NCBI GenBank assembly: GCA_963729215.1 | Contig: CAVSND010000016.1 | Span: forward strand, 1 to 64,000 | DNA from: CAVQJU01 sp963729215 | Lineage (GTDB): Bacteria; Acidobacteriota; Vicinamibacteria; Vicinamibacterales; CAVVIG01 | Direction of reading: 5' to 3' | DNA: 64,000 nt | Shown here: positions 11,358 through 20,912 of the stretch, piece by piece | Layout of the letters: every line of letters starts with the position of its first letter | Numbering within the stretch: position 1 is the first letter of the stretch | Notes under the pieces: model-generated | What the model was told of the DNA's origin: nothing | Database searches by the model: none | The model's input: the letters and a program-made list of their open reading frames with translations, nothing else | Program-made: the position numbers and the translations under genes

Positions 11358-12333
11358 GCTTCGCCGCGATCGCGCGTGCTCGTCATCGGCGGACTCGGCT
11401 TCATCGGCGTCAACCTGACCGGCGACTGCTGACGCGCCGGCCGCGCGGTCACCGTGGTCACGCCGTCGCTGCGACGTCATCGCGGCGCGGCGCGACGCTC
11501 GACGCGCGCCGCGGCGTGCGCGTCGTCGAAGGCGATCGTGCGCGATCGCGACGGCCGATGGCGGCCGCCGTCGCGGAGCAGGACGTCGATCTTCAACCTC
11601 GCCGGGCGAGTCCGGCGCCGTGCGCAGCATGGAGGACCCCTGGACCGATCTCGACGTCAACTGCCGCGGCAACCTGGTGCTGCTCGAAGCGCTGCGCGCG
11701 CGAGAACCGCGACGCGAAGCTGGTGTTCGTCGGCTCGCGGCTGCAGTACGGACGCGCGGCGCCGGCAGCCGGTCGGCGAAGAGCACGCGCGCCGATCCGC
11801 TGTGCGTGCATGCCGTGCACAAGCTGACCGTCGAGCAGTACCTGCGGCTCTACAGCGAGCTGTTCGGCCTGCGCTACACGGTCGCGCGCCTCACCAATCC
11901 GTACGGGCCCGGCCAGCCGCGCGACCGCACGGCCTACGGCGTCGTCAACCGCATGATTCACCTGGCGCTGCCGGCGAGCCGCTGCCGATCTACGGCGACG
12001 GCGCGCAGCAGCGCGACTACGTCTACGTCGACGACGTCGGTGCAGGCGCTGCTGCAGCTCGGCGAGTCGCCGCGCGAGCCGATGGCCGCGCCTACAACGT
12101 CGGCAGCGGCATCGGCACGCCGCTCGTCGACATGGCCGGCACGATCATCGCGCTCGCCGGCGGCGGCGCGTCGAGCACGTCGCGTGGCCGGCGCTCGCCG
12201 AGCAGATCGAAACCGGCGATTTCGTCGCCGACATGTCGCGCATCCGCGCGCGAGCTCGGCTGGGCGCCGGCGTGTCGCTGCGCGAGGGCCTCGAGCGGAC
12301 GGTCGCGTTCTACCGGGCGCACGCGCGTCGTGA
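11354..12333 (+). CDS. NAD-dependent epimerase/dehydratase (extended SDR), frameshifted
   Basis: Frame-corrected protein of about 325 residues. The N-terminal NAD-binding loop is VLVIGGLGFIGVNLT. NLAGESGAVRSMEDPW and VNCRGNLVLLEAL follow, then the catalytic region KLVFVGSRLQYG with the YxxxK-equivalent HAVHKLTVEQYL; the tyrosine position reads His in this sequence, which may be an error or a real change. TVARLTNPYGPGQP, PIYGDGAQQRDYVYVDDV and YNVGSGIGTPLVDMA are classic extended-SDR motifs. It most likely makes an activated sugar for this locus. Ends at TGA 12331-12333 overlapping the next GTG. Confidence 0.65.
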
Positions 12334-13477
12334 CGCGCGCGCGCGCACGCGTGTCGTCTATCTCGCGCACGCGTTCATGGTCGGCGGCGCCGAGGAGATG
12401 GTGCTCAACCTGGTGCGGCACCTGCCGGAGCGGTTCGAGCCGGTGGTCTGCTGCATCCACCAGGCCGGCCCGATCGGCGAAGAGATTCGGCGGACCGGCG
12501 TGCCGGTTCCGCGTGCTCGGGCTGACCCCGGGACTGCGGCGGCCGCTGCGACGTCGTCGGCATCCGGCCGCTACCTGCGCGAGCACGCAGCCGACGATCG
12601 TCCACACGTTTCTGCTGACCGCCAGCCTGTACGGACGGCTCGCCGCGATCCTCGCGCGCGTGCCGATCGTGATCGGCACCGAAGTCAACATCTACGAGCA
12701 CAAGCGGCCGCGCATCACGCGATCGCCGAGCGGCTGCTGATGGCGCGGCACCGATCGCGTGGTCGTCTCGGCCGAATCGGTGCGCGATTTCTACATCGAG
12801 CAGGTGCACGCCGATCCGGCGAAGGTCGACGTGATCTACAACGCGGTGGACTGGTCGCAGCTCGACGCGACGACGATCGCGCGCGCGACGATGCGCGCCG
12901 GTGTCGGCGTGCCGGCCGACGCGCCGCTCGCCGGCGATCATCGCGCGGCTGACCGAGCAGAAGGCGCACCGCGTATCTGTTCGACGCGATGGCGACGACG
13001 CCGGCGCTCGACGCGCTGCACCTGCTCGTCGTCGGCGACGGCGACCTGCGCGACGACGCTGCGTGCGCCAGGTCGAGCGCTCGGGCTGTCGCCGCGCGTG
13101 CATTTTCTCGGCGCCCGGCGCGACCTCGGCAACCTGCTCGGCGCGATCGACATGTTCGTGATGCCGTCGCTCTGGGAAGGCCTGCCGCTGTCGATGGTGC
13201 TGGCGATGGGCGCGGGCCTGCCGGTGGTGGCGACGCGCGTCGCCGGCATTCCCGAAGTGGTGCGAGGACGGCGAGACCGGCCTGCTGGTGCCGCCGGCCG
13301 ATCCGGCCGCGCTTGGCGCGGCGCTGGCGCGGCTGGTCGCCGATCCGGCGCTGCGGCAGCGGCTGGGCGCGGCGGCGCGCGCGTTCGTGCTGCCGCGCTT
13401 CGGCGTCGACGGCTACGTCGAGTCGCGTGACCGCGTCTCTACGATCGGCTGCTCGCGGCGACGAGGCGCTCGCGTGA
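12330..13477 (+). CDS. GT4 family glycosyltransferase, frameshifted
   Basis: GTG 12330 overlaps the epimerase stop. Frame-corrected reading has VVYLAHAFMVGGAEEMVLNL (acceptor-side glycine motif), IVHTFLLTASLYGRLAAILA, DRVVVSAESVRDFYIEQ, KVDVIYNAVDWSQLD, LAGIIARLTEQKAH, LLVVGDGDLRD, RVHFLGARRDLGNLLGAIDM, VMPSLWEGLPLSMVLAMGAG and LPVVATRVAGIPEVV. All GT4 donor-binding motifs are present. Length is about 380 residues. It ends at TGA 13475-13477, which overlaps the following GTG. Five to six shifts lie between 12330 and 13260. Confidence 0.7.
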
Positions 13478-14696
13478 AGCTCGGCATCGTCTATCACATG
13501 CCGTTCTGGCAGGCCGCCGACGGCACGCTGTGGGAAGTCGAAGGATCGTTCGCCCGCTACGTCGATTCGCTGGCGCCGTACTTCGACGAGATCTCGCTGT
13601 GCGTGCCGGTCCTCGACGCGCCGCGCGGCGAGGGCACGCGCGTGCGAGCGACGAACGTCACGCTGGCGCCGCTGCCGTACTTTCGACGGCCCGGTGCAGT
13701 TCTATCCGCAGGCTGCCGGCGATCTGCCGCGCATCTGTCGCGCTGGGTGCGCGGCGTCGACGTGCTCCACTGCCGCGTGCCGACGCCGGCGGCGATCTTC
13801 GCGTTCGCGTTCGCGCGGCTGCTCGGCCGGCCGCGTGTTCCTGCTGGTCGTCGGCGACTTCAGGCGCTGCTGCCGACGCTGCCGTATCGCGGCGTCAAGC
13901 AGATGCTGTGGCGCGCCTACATCGCGTTCGAGGAGTGGACGTGCAGTGGATGGCCGACGCGCGCTGACGTTTGCCAACGGCGCGGCGCTCGCGCGCGAAG
14001 CACCGCGGCCGGGCGCCCGGTCATCGAGACGCACGACGACGACGATCAGCGCGAGCGACATTGCGACGCGCGACGGACACCTGCCAGCGGCGGCCCGTCC
14101 GCGTCCTGACCGTGAGCCGCATCGATCCGCGGAAGGGCCTGCGCGTGCTGCCCGACGGCGTCGCGCGGCTGCGCGGCGCGCGGCCTCGACGTCGACGCTC
14201 GACATCGTCGGGCCGCGGTCGGCGCGCCCGGCGAAGACGAGCGCGACGCGATCCTGCGCGAGCGCGGCCGGCTCGGCGTCGGCGATCGCGTGCGCTCGCG
14301 GCCCGGTGCCGCTCGATCGGCTGATGCCGCTCTATCGCGACTACGACCTGTTCGTGCTGCCGACGCTGCCCGGCGAAGGCATTCCGCGCGTGCTGCTGGA
14401 AGCGATGACCGGCCGGGCTGCCGGTCGTGACGACGCGCGTCGCCGGCATTCCGAGCCTCGTGACGCACGAGCGTCAACGGCCTGCTGGTCGACGACCGAC
14501 GGCCGGACGCGGTCGCCGACGCGGTCGAGCGCTGATCGTCACCGACGCCGCGCTGCGCCGGCGGCTCATCGCCAACGGCTACGAGACCGCGCGCGCGCAC
14601 ACGCTCGAAGCGCAGGCGGCCGGCATGATGCGCGAGGTGTCGCGCGCGCCTGCAGCGTCACGCTGCGGCAGCCGGCGACGGCGTCCGGCCGCGTGA
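13474..14696 (+). CDS. GT4 family glycosyltransferase, frameshifted
   Basis: GTG 13474 starts KLGIVYHMPFWQAADGTLWE, then FARYVDSLAPYFDEISLCVP and DVLHCRVPTPAAIFAFAFA. The C-terminal half reads VLTVSRIDPRKGLRVLPDGV, LDIVGP, RDYDLFVLPTLPGEGIPRVL, LEAMTGGLPVVTTRVAGIP and NGLLVDD. The protein is about 405 residues. It belongs to the glycosyltransferase run of this locus and overlaps the preceding gene by four bases. Shifts are concentrated near 13690, 13840-14110, 14190-14300 and 14415-14530. Confidence 0.65.
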
Positions 14697-14699
14697 GCG

Positions 14700-15845
14700 A
14701 TGAGCCGGTCGCCGCAAGATCTGTTTCGTGCTGCCGTCGCTGAACGGCGGCGGCGCCGAGCGCGCGGCGGTGCAGATCCTGAACGCGCTCGACGCAGCGG
14801 CGTGGGACCGCTCGATGTATCTGTTCCGCGAGGAGGGCCCGTATCTGGCCGATGTGTCGATGCCGCAATCGAGCTGGTCGCCGGCGGCACGGCGAGTCGC
14901 GGGTCGGGCGCTGGCGCGCGCTGCGCCGCTTCATGCGCGCGCACGCGGCCCGCAGCTCGTGGTGTCGTTCCTGAGCTACTTTTCGGTGCTGACCGCCGTG
15001 CGGCCGCCGGCGTCGGCGCGCGCGTGGTGTTCAACCAGCAGACGCCGATGTCGGCATTCCTCGACGACGCGCGACTATCACTGGCGGCGGCCGCTGGCAT
15101 CGGCGCGCTGTTCGCGCTGGTCGACGCGCCTCGGCTATCGGCGCGCCGACGCTGATCGTGACGACGTCGACGGGCGTGGCCGACGATCTGGTCGAGGCCG
15201 TTCGGCGTCGCGCGCCGGCGCATGCGCGTCGTGCACAATCCGGTCGATCTCGGCCGCCGTCGCGGCCGCCGCGGCCGAGCCGATCGATCCCGCAGCACGA
15301 CGGCGCGTGGACGCGGCCGGTGATCGTGGCGGCCGGCCGGCTGGCCGAAGCCAAGAACTATCCGCTGCTGATCGATGCGCTCGCGCTGCTGCGCGCGCGA
15401 CGTGCCGGCGCGCCTGTTCATCCTCGGCCAGGGCGAGCGAGGAGCCGGCGCTTCGCAGCCAGTCGCCGCGCGCGGGCTCGAAGACGCCGTCGTGCTCTGC
15501 GGCTTTCAGGCGAACCCGTGGAAGTACATCGCGCGCGCCGACGTGTTCGCGCTGACCTCGCGCTACGAAGGATTCGGCAACGTGCTGGTCGAGGCGATGG
15601 CGTGCGGCGTGCCGGTGGTGGCGACCGGCTCGCCGGGCACGCGCGAGATCGTCGACGACGGCGTCGACGGCCTGCTGGTCGAGCGCGCACGAACCGGCGG
15701 CGGTCGCGGCGGCGCTCGAGCGCGTGCTGACCGATGACGCGCTGCGGAGCGGATGGCCGCGGGCGCGCGCGCAGCGCGCAGCGGTTCGCGCTGCCGGACG
15801 ATCGCCGCGGCGTACGATCGCGTCTTCGGCGAGGTGCTCGCGTGA
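14700..15845 (+). CDS. GT4 family glycosyltransferase, frameshifted
   Basis: ATG 14700 is followed by KICFVLPSLNGGGAERAAVQ, the canonical GT4 start. VVSFLSYFSVLTAVR, VVFNQQTPMSAFLDDA, VVHNPVDLAAV, VIVAAGRLAEAKNYPLLIDA, ARLFILGQGEEEPAL, AVVLCGFQANPWKYIARADV, LTSRYEGFGNVLVEAMACGV, VVATGSPGTREIVDDG and a C-terminal helix ending FGEVLA follow. The stop is TGA 15843-15845, overlapping the next GTG. This set resembles GalNAc/Gal-type transferases of O-antigen loci, but the donor cannot be assigned. About eight shifts are needed. Confidence 0.7.
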
Positions 15846-17218
15846 GCGGCGCACGGCGTCGGCATCCCGTCGAGGTCTGGCGATCGCGGTCGTGCGCGGC
15901 GTCGCGATCGGCATCGTCTACACGCTGTCGCCGTTGACCGTGTGGTTCGCGCGGCGATGTCGGTGCTCGTGCGCCGCCGGTCAGGGACTCGACGGCGACG
16001 AGCGCCGGTGGATCCTGGCCATGCTGGTCGTCGCGATCGCGCTGCGCGTCGCCGCCGTCGGCGGCGCTGTTTCTGCTGACCGATCACCGCAGCGTGCCGT
16101 TTGGCAGCTTCTTCGGCGACGAAGAGTATTCGTCAAGCGATCGATGTGGCTGCGCAACGTGGCGCTCGGCATCCCGGTGCATGGCGCCGACCTGATCTAC
16201 GCGTTCGACGAATACAGCGCCACCAGCTACCTCTACGTGCTGGCGTTCCTGCAGGTGCTCGTCGGGCCCGCGCCGTACGGCGTCCATCTGCTCGGCATCG
16301 CGTTCTATCTGGCCGGCGCGGTGATTCTGTACCAGACTGTCAGGCCGGCGTTTGGCCGCATGCCGGCGCTGGTCGGCCTCGTCTTCCTGCTGTTTCTGCC
16401 GAGCCTGTTTGCGTGGTCGGTCTCCGCGTTGAAGGAGCCGCTGTTATTTCCTGTTGACCGTCTGAGCGTCGCGCTGGCGGTCCAGCGTCGTTCGCGGGCC
16501 CGGCCTCTGGCGCCGCGGCTGGCGGCCGCGGGCGCGATCGTGGCGATTGCGGCGCGCTCGAAACCGTTCGCCCGGCGGGCGGGGTGCTGAGCGCCGCCAG
16601 CGTCACCGGCGGCCTCGGATCGCCGTGCTGGTCAGCCGTCCTCGGCTGCTGATCGCGACGATGGTTGCCGTGCCGATTGTCGCTGGTGCGGCGCTGGCCC
16701 GTCCCGACGCGCAGGGTGAAGGCGTATGCCGGCGTGCAGGCGGCGGCCAGGCAGCATTGGGGCCACGTGGCGACGCCGGGCTACGTCTACCAGCTTGCTC
16801 GACGACCGCCTTTACCCGGACAAGAGCGAAATCGACGACATGCAGTTTCGGCGAGAGCGCACGGTTCGTGGTCCGGGCGCTGGCGCGGTAGTCACCGTCC
16901 CGTTGCCGTGGGAAGTCCAGTCGCGGCCGGCGCTGTCGTACGTGCCGGAGCAGATCGTGTGGTACATCCTCGTGCGCTGGCACCCATCGGTTTCGTGCTG
17001 GCGTGTCGGCGCGATGCCGCTGCTGCCGGCCTGCTGATGGCGCACACGCTCGTCGCCGCGATCACGGTCGCCCTGATCAGCGGCAACGTCGGCACGCTCG
17101 TCCGGCACCGCGGCCTGGCGCTTCCCTATCTTGTGTGGTTGAGTGCGGTCGGCGCCTGCGGTCTGTTGTCACGCCCGCGACGCGGTGACGCGATTGCCGG
17201 CTGCCAATCACGATTGAG
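15842..17218 (+). CDS. Polytopic membrane protein, possible GT-C/oligosaccharide-processing enzyme, frameshifted
   Basis: GTG 15842 overlaps the preceding stop. The frame-corrected protein of about 455 residues has many hydrophobic segments: VVRGVAIGIVYTLSPLTVWF, RRWILAMLVVAIALRVAAVG, SYLYVLAFLQVLVG, YGVHLLGIAFYLAGAVILYQ, MPALVGLVFLLFLPSLFAWS and LLMAHTLVAAITVALISGNV. There is a soluble stretch around VPLPWEVQSRPALSYVPEQ. The acidic DLIYAFDEYSATSYLY near the first loop recalls the loop-1 acidic site of GT-C enzymes. No family is firmly recognised. Shifts are needed near 15870-15960, 16070, 16130, 16450, 16540-16720, 16795, 16860 and 17165, so the C terminus is approximate. Confidence 0.45.
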
Positions 17219-17228
17219 GTACAACCAG

Positions 17229-18368
17229 ATGTCGATCGTCGATGATCGCGGCCGCCTTGCCGGCCGCTGGAACCTGGTGGATGCCATTGTCGCGGTGGTC
17301 ATCATCGTGCTCATCCCGATGGCCTACGGCGCCTACCTCTTGTTTCGGACGCCGCCGCCAAAGCTGATCGGGATCGAGCCGAACAAGCTATACGCGGGGC
17401 CGAACCTGCGGATCGCGATCAACGGCCAGAATCTTCGGCCGTTCATGCGCGTGTCGTTCGACACGATTCAAGGCCGCACCTTTCAGATCGGCAGCACGAA
17501 GAGCGCCTTCGTCGATTTGCCCGATCTCGGTCCGGGCACGTATGACGTCGTGCTGTTCGACTACATGCAGGAAGTCGATCGCCTGCCGAAAGCGCTGACG
17601 ATTCTTCCGGCGGCGTCGGTGTCAATCCTCGACATGGAAGTGGGCGGCTCGTTCAAGCAACTGACGGACGCACAGGCCAGCCAGTTGAAAAGCGGCACAG
17701 GGTTCCCGCGGCCGGCCCGCTCGCCGAGATCGTCGAGCATCGGCCCGAAAGTGCCGGGCAACGTGCGCGTGCGAGCCGGCGACGTCACCCTGGTGGTGCC
17801 GACCGCTCAGATCGGACGTCCCCGCGACACTGCGGCTGAAGTGCTGGCTGGCCAGCAACCCCGACGGATCGGTGCGCTGCATGATGTCCGGACCAGTCCA
17901 GCCGGCCGCCGTCGCGCCCGACTCGGTGCTGACCCTCGCGGGGCCGCAGGGGTGGGTCAACTTTCAAATCAACGAGGTGCATCTGGCAGCGACGCCCGAA
18001 ACGGTTCGGGCGCGCATTCGTTTCGTCGTGACGCCCGAACTCCTGACGGTGATGATGGCGGGCGACGTCGATAGCAGCCCGGCCGCCCGCGCCCAGGGAC
18101 ACGCCGCGACAATCGAGGCCCTGGGCTCGGCCCGCGCGGTGTCCGCGTCCGAGGCCGGGCCACGCGCGCCCCTTGGTGGCGCCGTCCGCATCGTCGATGC
18201 GACGGTCCGCGTGCCGTTGCAGCGCGCCCCGGGGGCTGGACGTACAAGGATCAGCCGTTCAAGACCGGCGTGCCGTTTTCGTTCGAAACGTCTCAGTACG
18301 TGGTGCACGGAGAAGTCAGCGACGCGATGCTGGCGTCACTTCCTCAGAGCGGACTGGTGAAGCAGTGA
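17229..18368 (+). CDS. DUF4330-type single-pass membrane protein, frameshifted
   Basis: ATG 17229 gives MSIVDDRGRLAGRWNLVDAI, then the membrane helix VAVVIIVLIPMAYGAYLLF. This cytoplasmic GRLFGRxNLVD-type start plus one helix is the DUF4330 hallmark. The outer part begins with an IPT/TIG-like beta domain (GIEPNKLYAGPNLRIAINGQ, DLPDLGPGTYDVVLFDYMQ). A long exported region follows, with RARIRFVVTPELLTVMMAGD and, in another frame, KDQPFKTGVPFSFETSQYVV. The stop is TGA 18366-18368. Shifts lie near 17690-17820 and 18230. The protein may support polysaccharide export; that is inferred from position only. Confidence 0.6.
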
Positions 18369-18797
18369 CGGGCACGAGGCGATGGGCCAGGTGGTGGCTC
18401 TTCGCATACGAGGCCGGCCGCGGCCTGACCTTACCGCGCGCCGACGTGGCCGCATCCGATCTGACCGTCGAGCGGCTGCTCGCGCAATCCGCGCCGCTCT
18501 TCTACGCGCGTGCCGCCGCCGACACGCTGCTGCGCGCGTGGACCGGTTCGCGAACGTCTGCATGTGCTCCGACCGCTCGTGCGGGACTTCCTGCCACTCA
18601 CACCGGGGCAGCGCCTGCGCGTGACGGGCCTCCTCGCGGCGATCGGAGCGCTGACCGCCCTCGCGCTGCGCGCCGCCGGTCCGGCACACGCCGGACTTTT
18701 TCCGTGGCTGGTGCCGGCCGTGGTGGCGCTGGCCGGCGTGCTCGTCGCGGCCGCGGGCGAACCGCTTGCCCGTGCGCTGGCAGATTCGCCGCAGTGA
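18365..18797 (+). CDS. Small membrane protein of unknown function, one frameshift
   Basis: GTG 18365 overlaps the DUF4330 stop. It reads TGTRRWARWWLFAYEAGRGL and VERLLAQSAPLFYARAAADT, shifts frame near 18540, then reads RERLHVLRPLVRDFLPLTPG. Two hydrophobic segments follow (LRVTGLLAAIGALTALAL and LFPWLVPAVVALAGVLVAAA), and it ends ARALADSPQ at TGA 18795-18797. About 143 residues. I do not recognise the family. Its conserved overlaps on both sides (GTGA with neighbours) suggest it is co-translated with the DUF4330 protein and the next glycosyltransferase. Confidence 0.5.
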
Positions 18798-19927
18798 CCC
18801 CGAGGCCGATCCGCGTGCTGGCGCTGTCGCCGATTCCGATCGAGGGCGCGGGCTGCCGCTTTCGCATCGCGCAATTCATGCCCTACCTCGAGTCGGTCGG
18901 GATCTCCGTCACGCTCAATTCGCTGTTCACCTCGGAGTTCTTCCGCCACGTCTATCAGCGCGGCCATCATGCGCAGAAAGCGATGACCTTTGCCGCCCTC
19001 GCGCTCAAGCGGCTCGAGTCGCTGCGCCATACGTCGCAGTTCGATCTGATCCTGATTTACCGCGAGATTTTTCCGATCGGTCCGGCGATTGTCGAGCGGC
19101 TGCTGTCCTCGCGCGGCCGGCCGCCGATCGTCTTCGATTTCGACGACGCGATTTTCCTGCCGAGCGTGAGCGATGCCAACCGCCTGATTGGCGCCCTCAA
19201 GCGGCCGCAGAAGGTCGCGTCGATCATCCGCCACAGCGACCACGTCATTGCCGGCAACGAGTATCTGGCCGGCTACGCGCGGCAATTCAACCCGGCGGTG
19301 ACGATGATTCCAACCTGCGTCGACACGGATCGCTTCGCGCCGCGGCCCGGCGGCGCGCCGCCGGCCGCCGCCGACGCACGCGAGCCGGTGATTGGCTGGA
19401 TTGGCAGTCCGACGACGGCCTCTTATATCCGCAGCCTGGCCGGCGTGCTGCGGCGCGTGCGGGAGCGGCACCCCTTCACCCTGCGGGTCAGCGGCACCGG
19501 CGCGCCGGTCGAGATACCCGGTGTCTCGGTGGACAACCCGGTATGGTCGCTCGACCGCGAAGTCGAGTTATTCAACACCTGCGACGTCGGCGTGTATCCG
19601 CTCGCCGACGATGAATGGTCGAAGGGCAAGTGCGGCTTCAAGGCGATCGAGTTCATGGCGTGTGGCGTGCCGGTCGTCGCCGCCGCGGTCGGTGTCAATT
19701 GCCAGATCATCGAGGACGGCGAGAACGGGTTCCTCGCCGCCACCGACGACGAGTGGGTGGAGAAGATCTCGCGCCTGCTCTCGGATCGCGAGCTCAGGCA
19801 GCGCTTCGCGGCGGCCGGCCGGCGGACGATTGAGGAGAGGTATTCACACGTGACGAACGCACCGAAGCTGGCGGCGACCCTGCGCGCCGTGGCCGAGCGA
19901 GGGAAGGCAGGCGGTCGAGGGCGATGA
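18794..19927 (+). CDS. Glycosyltransferase, GT4-like
   Basis: GTG 18794 overlaps the preceding stop and gives a 377-residue protein with no frameshift, so the high-error segment has ended. It reads PRPIRVLALSPIPIEGAGCR, YRFRIAQ-type start FRIAQFMPYLESVGISVTL, LILIYREIFPIGPAIVERLL, IVFDFDDAIFLPSVSDANRL, SDHVIAGNEYLAGYARQFNP, VIGWIGSPTTASYIRSL, FNTCDVGVYPLADDEWSKGK and CGFKAIEFMACGVPVVAAAV. The EFMACGVPVVA block is the donor-binding region of GT4-type enzymes. This is the last gene of the polysaccharide locus. Confidence 0.75.
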   Translation: MTPRPIRVLALSPIPIEGAGCRFRIAQFMPYLESVGISVTLNSLFTSEFFRHVYQRGHHAQKAMTFAALALKRLESLRHTSQFDLILIYREIFPIGPAIVERLLSSRGRPPIVFDFDDAIFLPSVSDANRLIGALKRPQKVASIIRHSDHVIAGNEYLAGYARQFNPAVTMIPTCVDTDRFAPRPGGAPPAAADAREPVIGWIGSPTTASYIRSLAGVLRRVRERHPFTLRVSGTGAPVEIPGVSVDNPVWSLDREVELFNTCDVGVYPLADDEWSKGKCGFKAIEFMACGVPVVAAAVGVNCQIIEDGENGFLAATDDEWVEKISRLLSDRELRQRFAAAGRRTIEERYSHVTNAPKLAATLRAVAERGKAGGRGR

Positions 19928-19969
19928 CTGCGCCGGCGATCCGGAATTTCGCGCTGACCGGCGCTGCCA

Positions 19970-20881
19970 GTGGCCATGTTACTGTCTGCTGTTCGTCTTC
20001 GCTCGGTTACGGTGTCTTGTTCGGCGTGCTACTGCAAGGTGATCACGCTGAGGCCGAAGCACCCGGAGGCACGCAAGCTCCTGGCGCTGGCACACTGCGC
20101 GCTCGGCGAAATCGGCGAGGCCGTCCGGATCTTCGAAGAGTGGCTCGTCGAGGATCCCGGGGATCCGATCGCCCGGCACATGCTGGCCGCCTGCACGGGT
20201 CGTGACGTACCCGCGCGCGCTTCGAACGCGTTCGTCGAGACAACCTTCGACAGCTTTGCCGCCAGCTTCGAGTCCCGGCTTCAACGGCTGTCGTATCGAG
20301 CACCGGCGCTCGTGGCGGCCATGCTGGAGAGCTCAGGGCGCGAGCCGTCGAAGCGCCTCGATGTGCTGGATGCCGGCTGTGGCACCGGGTTGTGCGGAAC
20401 GCTCGTCGCTCCCTACGCTCGCAGCCTGACGGGCGTCGATCTGTCCGGCGGAATGCTGGCCCGCGCGAAGGAGAAGGGCGTGTACGACACGCTGGTGGAG
20501 GCGGAGTTAACCACGTACCTGCGCGATCACGAGAACGCGTTCGATGCGATCGTGTCGGCCGACACGCTGGTGTACTTCGGCGACCTGGACGACGTCGTCA
20601 GTGCTGCCGCCGGAGCCCTGCGGCCGAATGGCCTTCTGCTCTTCACGCTCGAGGACGCGGGCGACCGCGAGGCCGCCGCCGGCTACCGGCTCGAAACGCA
20701 CGGCCGCTACAGCCATGCCGCGGCCTACGTCGAGCGACTGCTCGCGTTCGCCGGACTGCAGACGGAAGTCGTCCACGCCGACCTGCGGATGGAGGCCGGC
20801 GTTCCCGTGGCGGGACTCGTGATTCGGGCGACAAAGTCAGCCGTAGCGTCCGCCTTCAGGCGGACGTCGCCGGCCGGCTGA
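19970..20881 (+). CDS. TPR-containing class I methyltransferase, N terminus uncertain
   Basis: From about residue 25 the protein has one and a half TPR units (RPKHPEARKLLALAHCALGE, AVRIFEEWLVEDPGDPIARH), then SNAFVETTFDSFAASFESRL. A class I methyltransferase domain follows: RLDVLDAGCGTGLCGTLVAP, GVDLSGGMLARAKEKGVYD, FDAIVSADTLVYFGDLDDVV, ALRPNGLLLFTLED and YSHAAAYVERLLAFAGL. The family normally carries several more TPRs at the N terminus. Upstream of about 20,040 the sequence in this frame is not TPR-like. The true start may be ATG 19924 (overlapping the previous stop) with a frameshift, or the gene may be truncated. The last ten codons and the stop lie in an extragenic palindrome. Confidence 0.65.
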   Translation: MAMLLSAVRLRSVTVSCSACYCKVITLRPKHPEARKLLALAHCALGEIGEAVRIFEEWLVEDPGDPIARHMLAACTGRDVPARASNAFVETTFDSFAASFESRLQRLSYRAPALVAAMLESSGREPSKRLDVLDAGCGTGLCGTLVAPYARSLTGVDLSGGMLARAKEKGVYDTLVEAELTTYLRDHENAFDAIVSADTLVYFGDLDDVVSAAAGALRPNGLLLFTLEDAGDREAAAGYRLETHGRYSHAAAYVERLLAFAGLQTEVVHADLRMEAGVPVAGLVIRATKSAVASAFRRTSPAG

Positions 20882-20897
20882 AGCCGGCCGCTACGGC
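20841..20897. repeat. REP-type extragenic palindrome, copy 1
   Basis: Two adjacent hairpins: GTAGCGTCCGCC-TTCAGGCGGACG and CCGGCCGGCTGAAGCCGGCCG, closed by CTACGG. The GTAGC...GCTAC ends are inverted. The same design recurs at 41154-41236 and 53336-53393. This copy supplies the stop codon of the TPR-methyltransferase and sits between two genes that meet tail to tail. Confidence 0.8.
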
Positions 20898-20912
20898 AAT
20901 GCGCAAAACGTT

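Noticed and set aside
1..18560. Reading the polysaccharide locus as a decaying pseudogene island
   Set aside because: Motifs, lengths and overlapping start-stop pairs are all intact after frame correction, and no in-frame stop or large deletion was needed, so sequence error explains it better.
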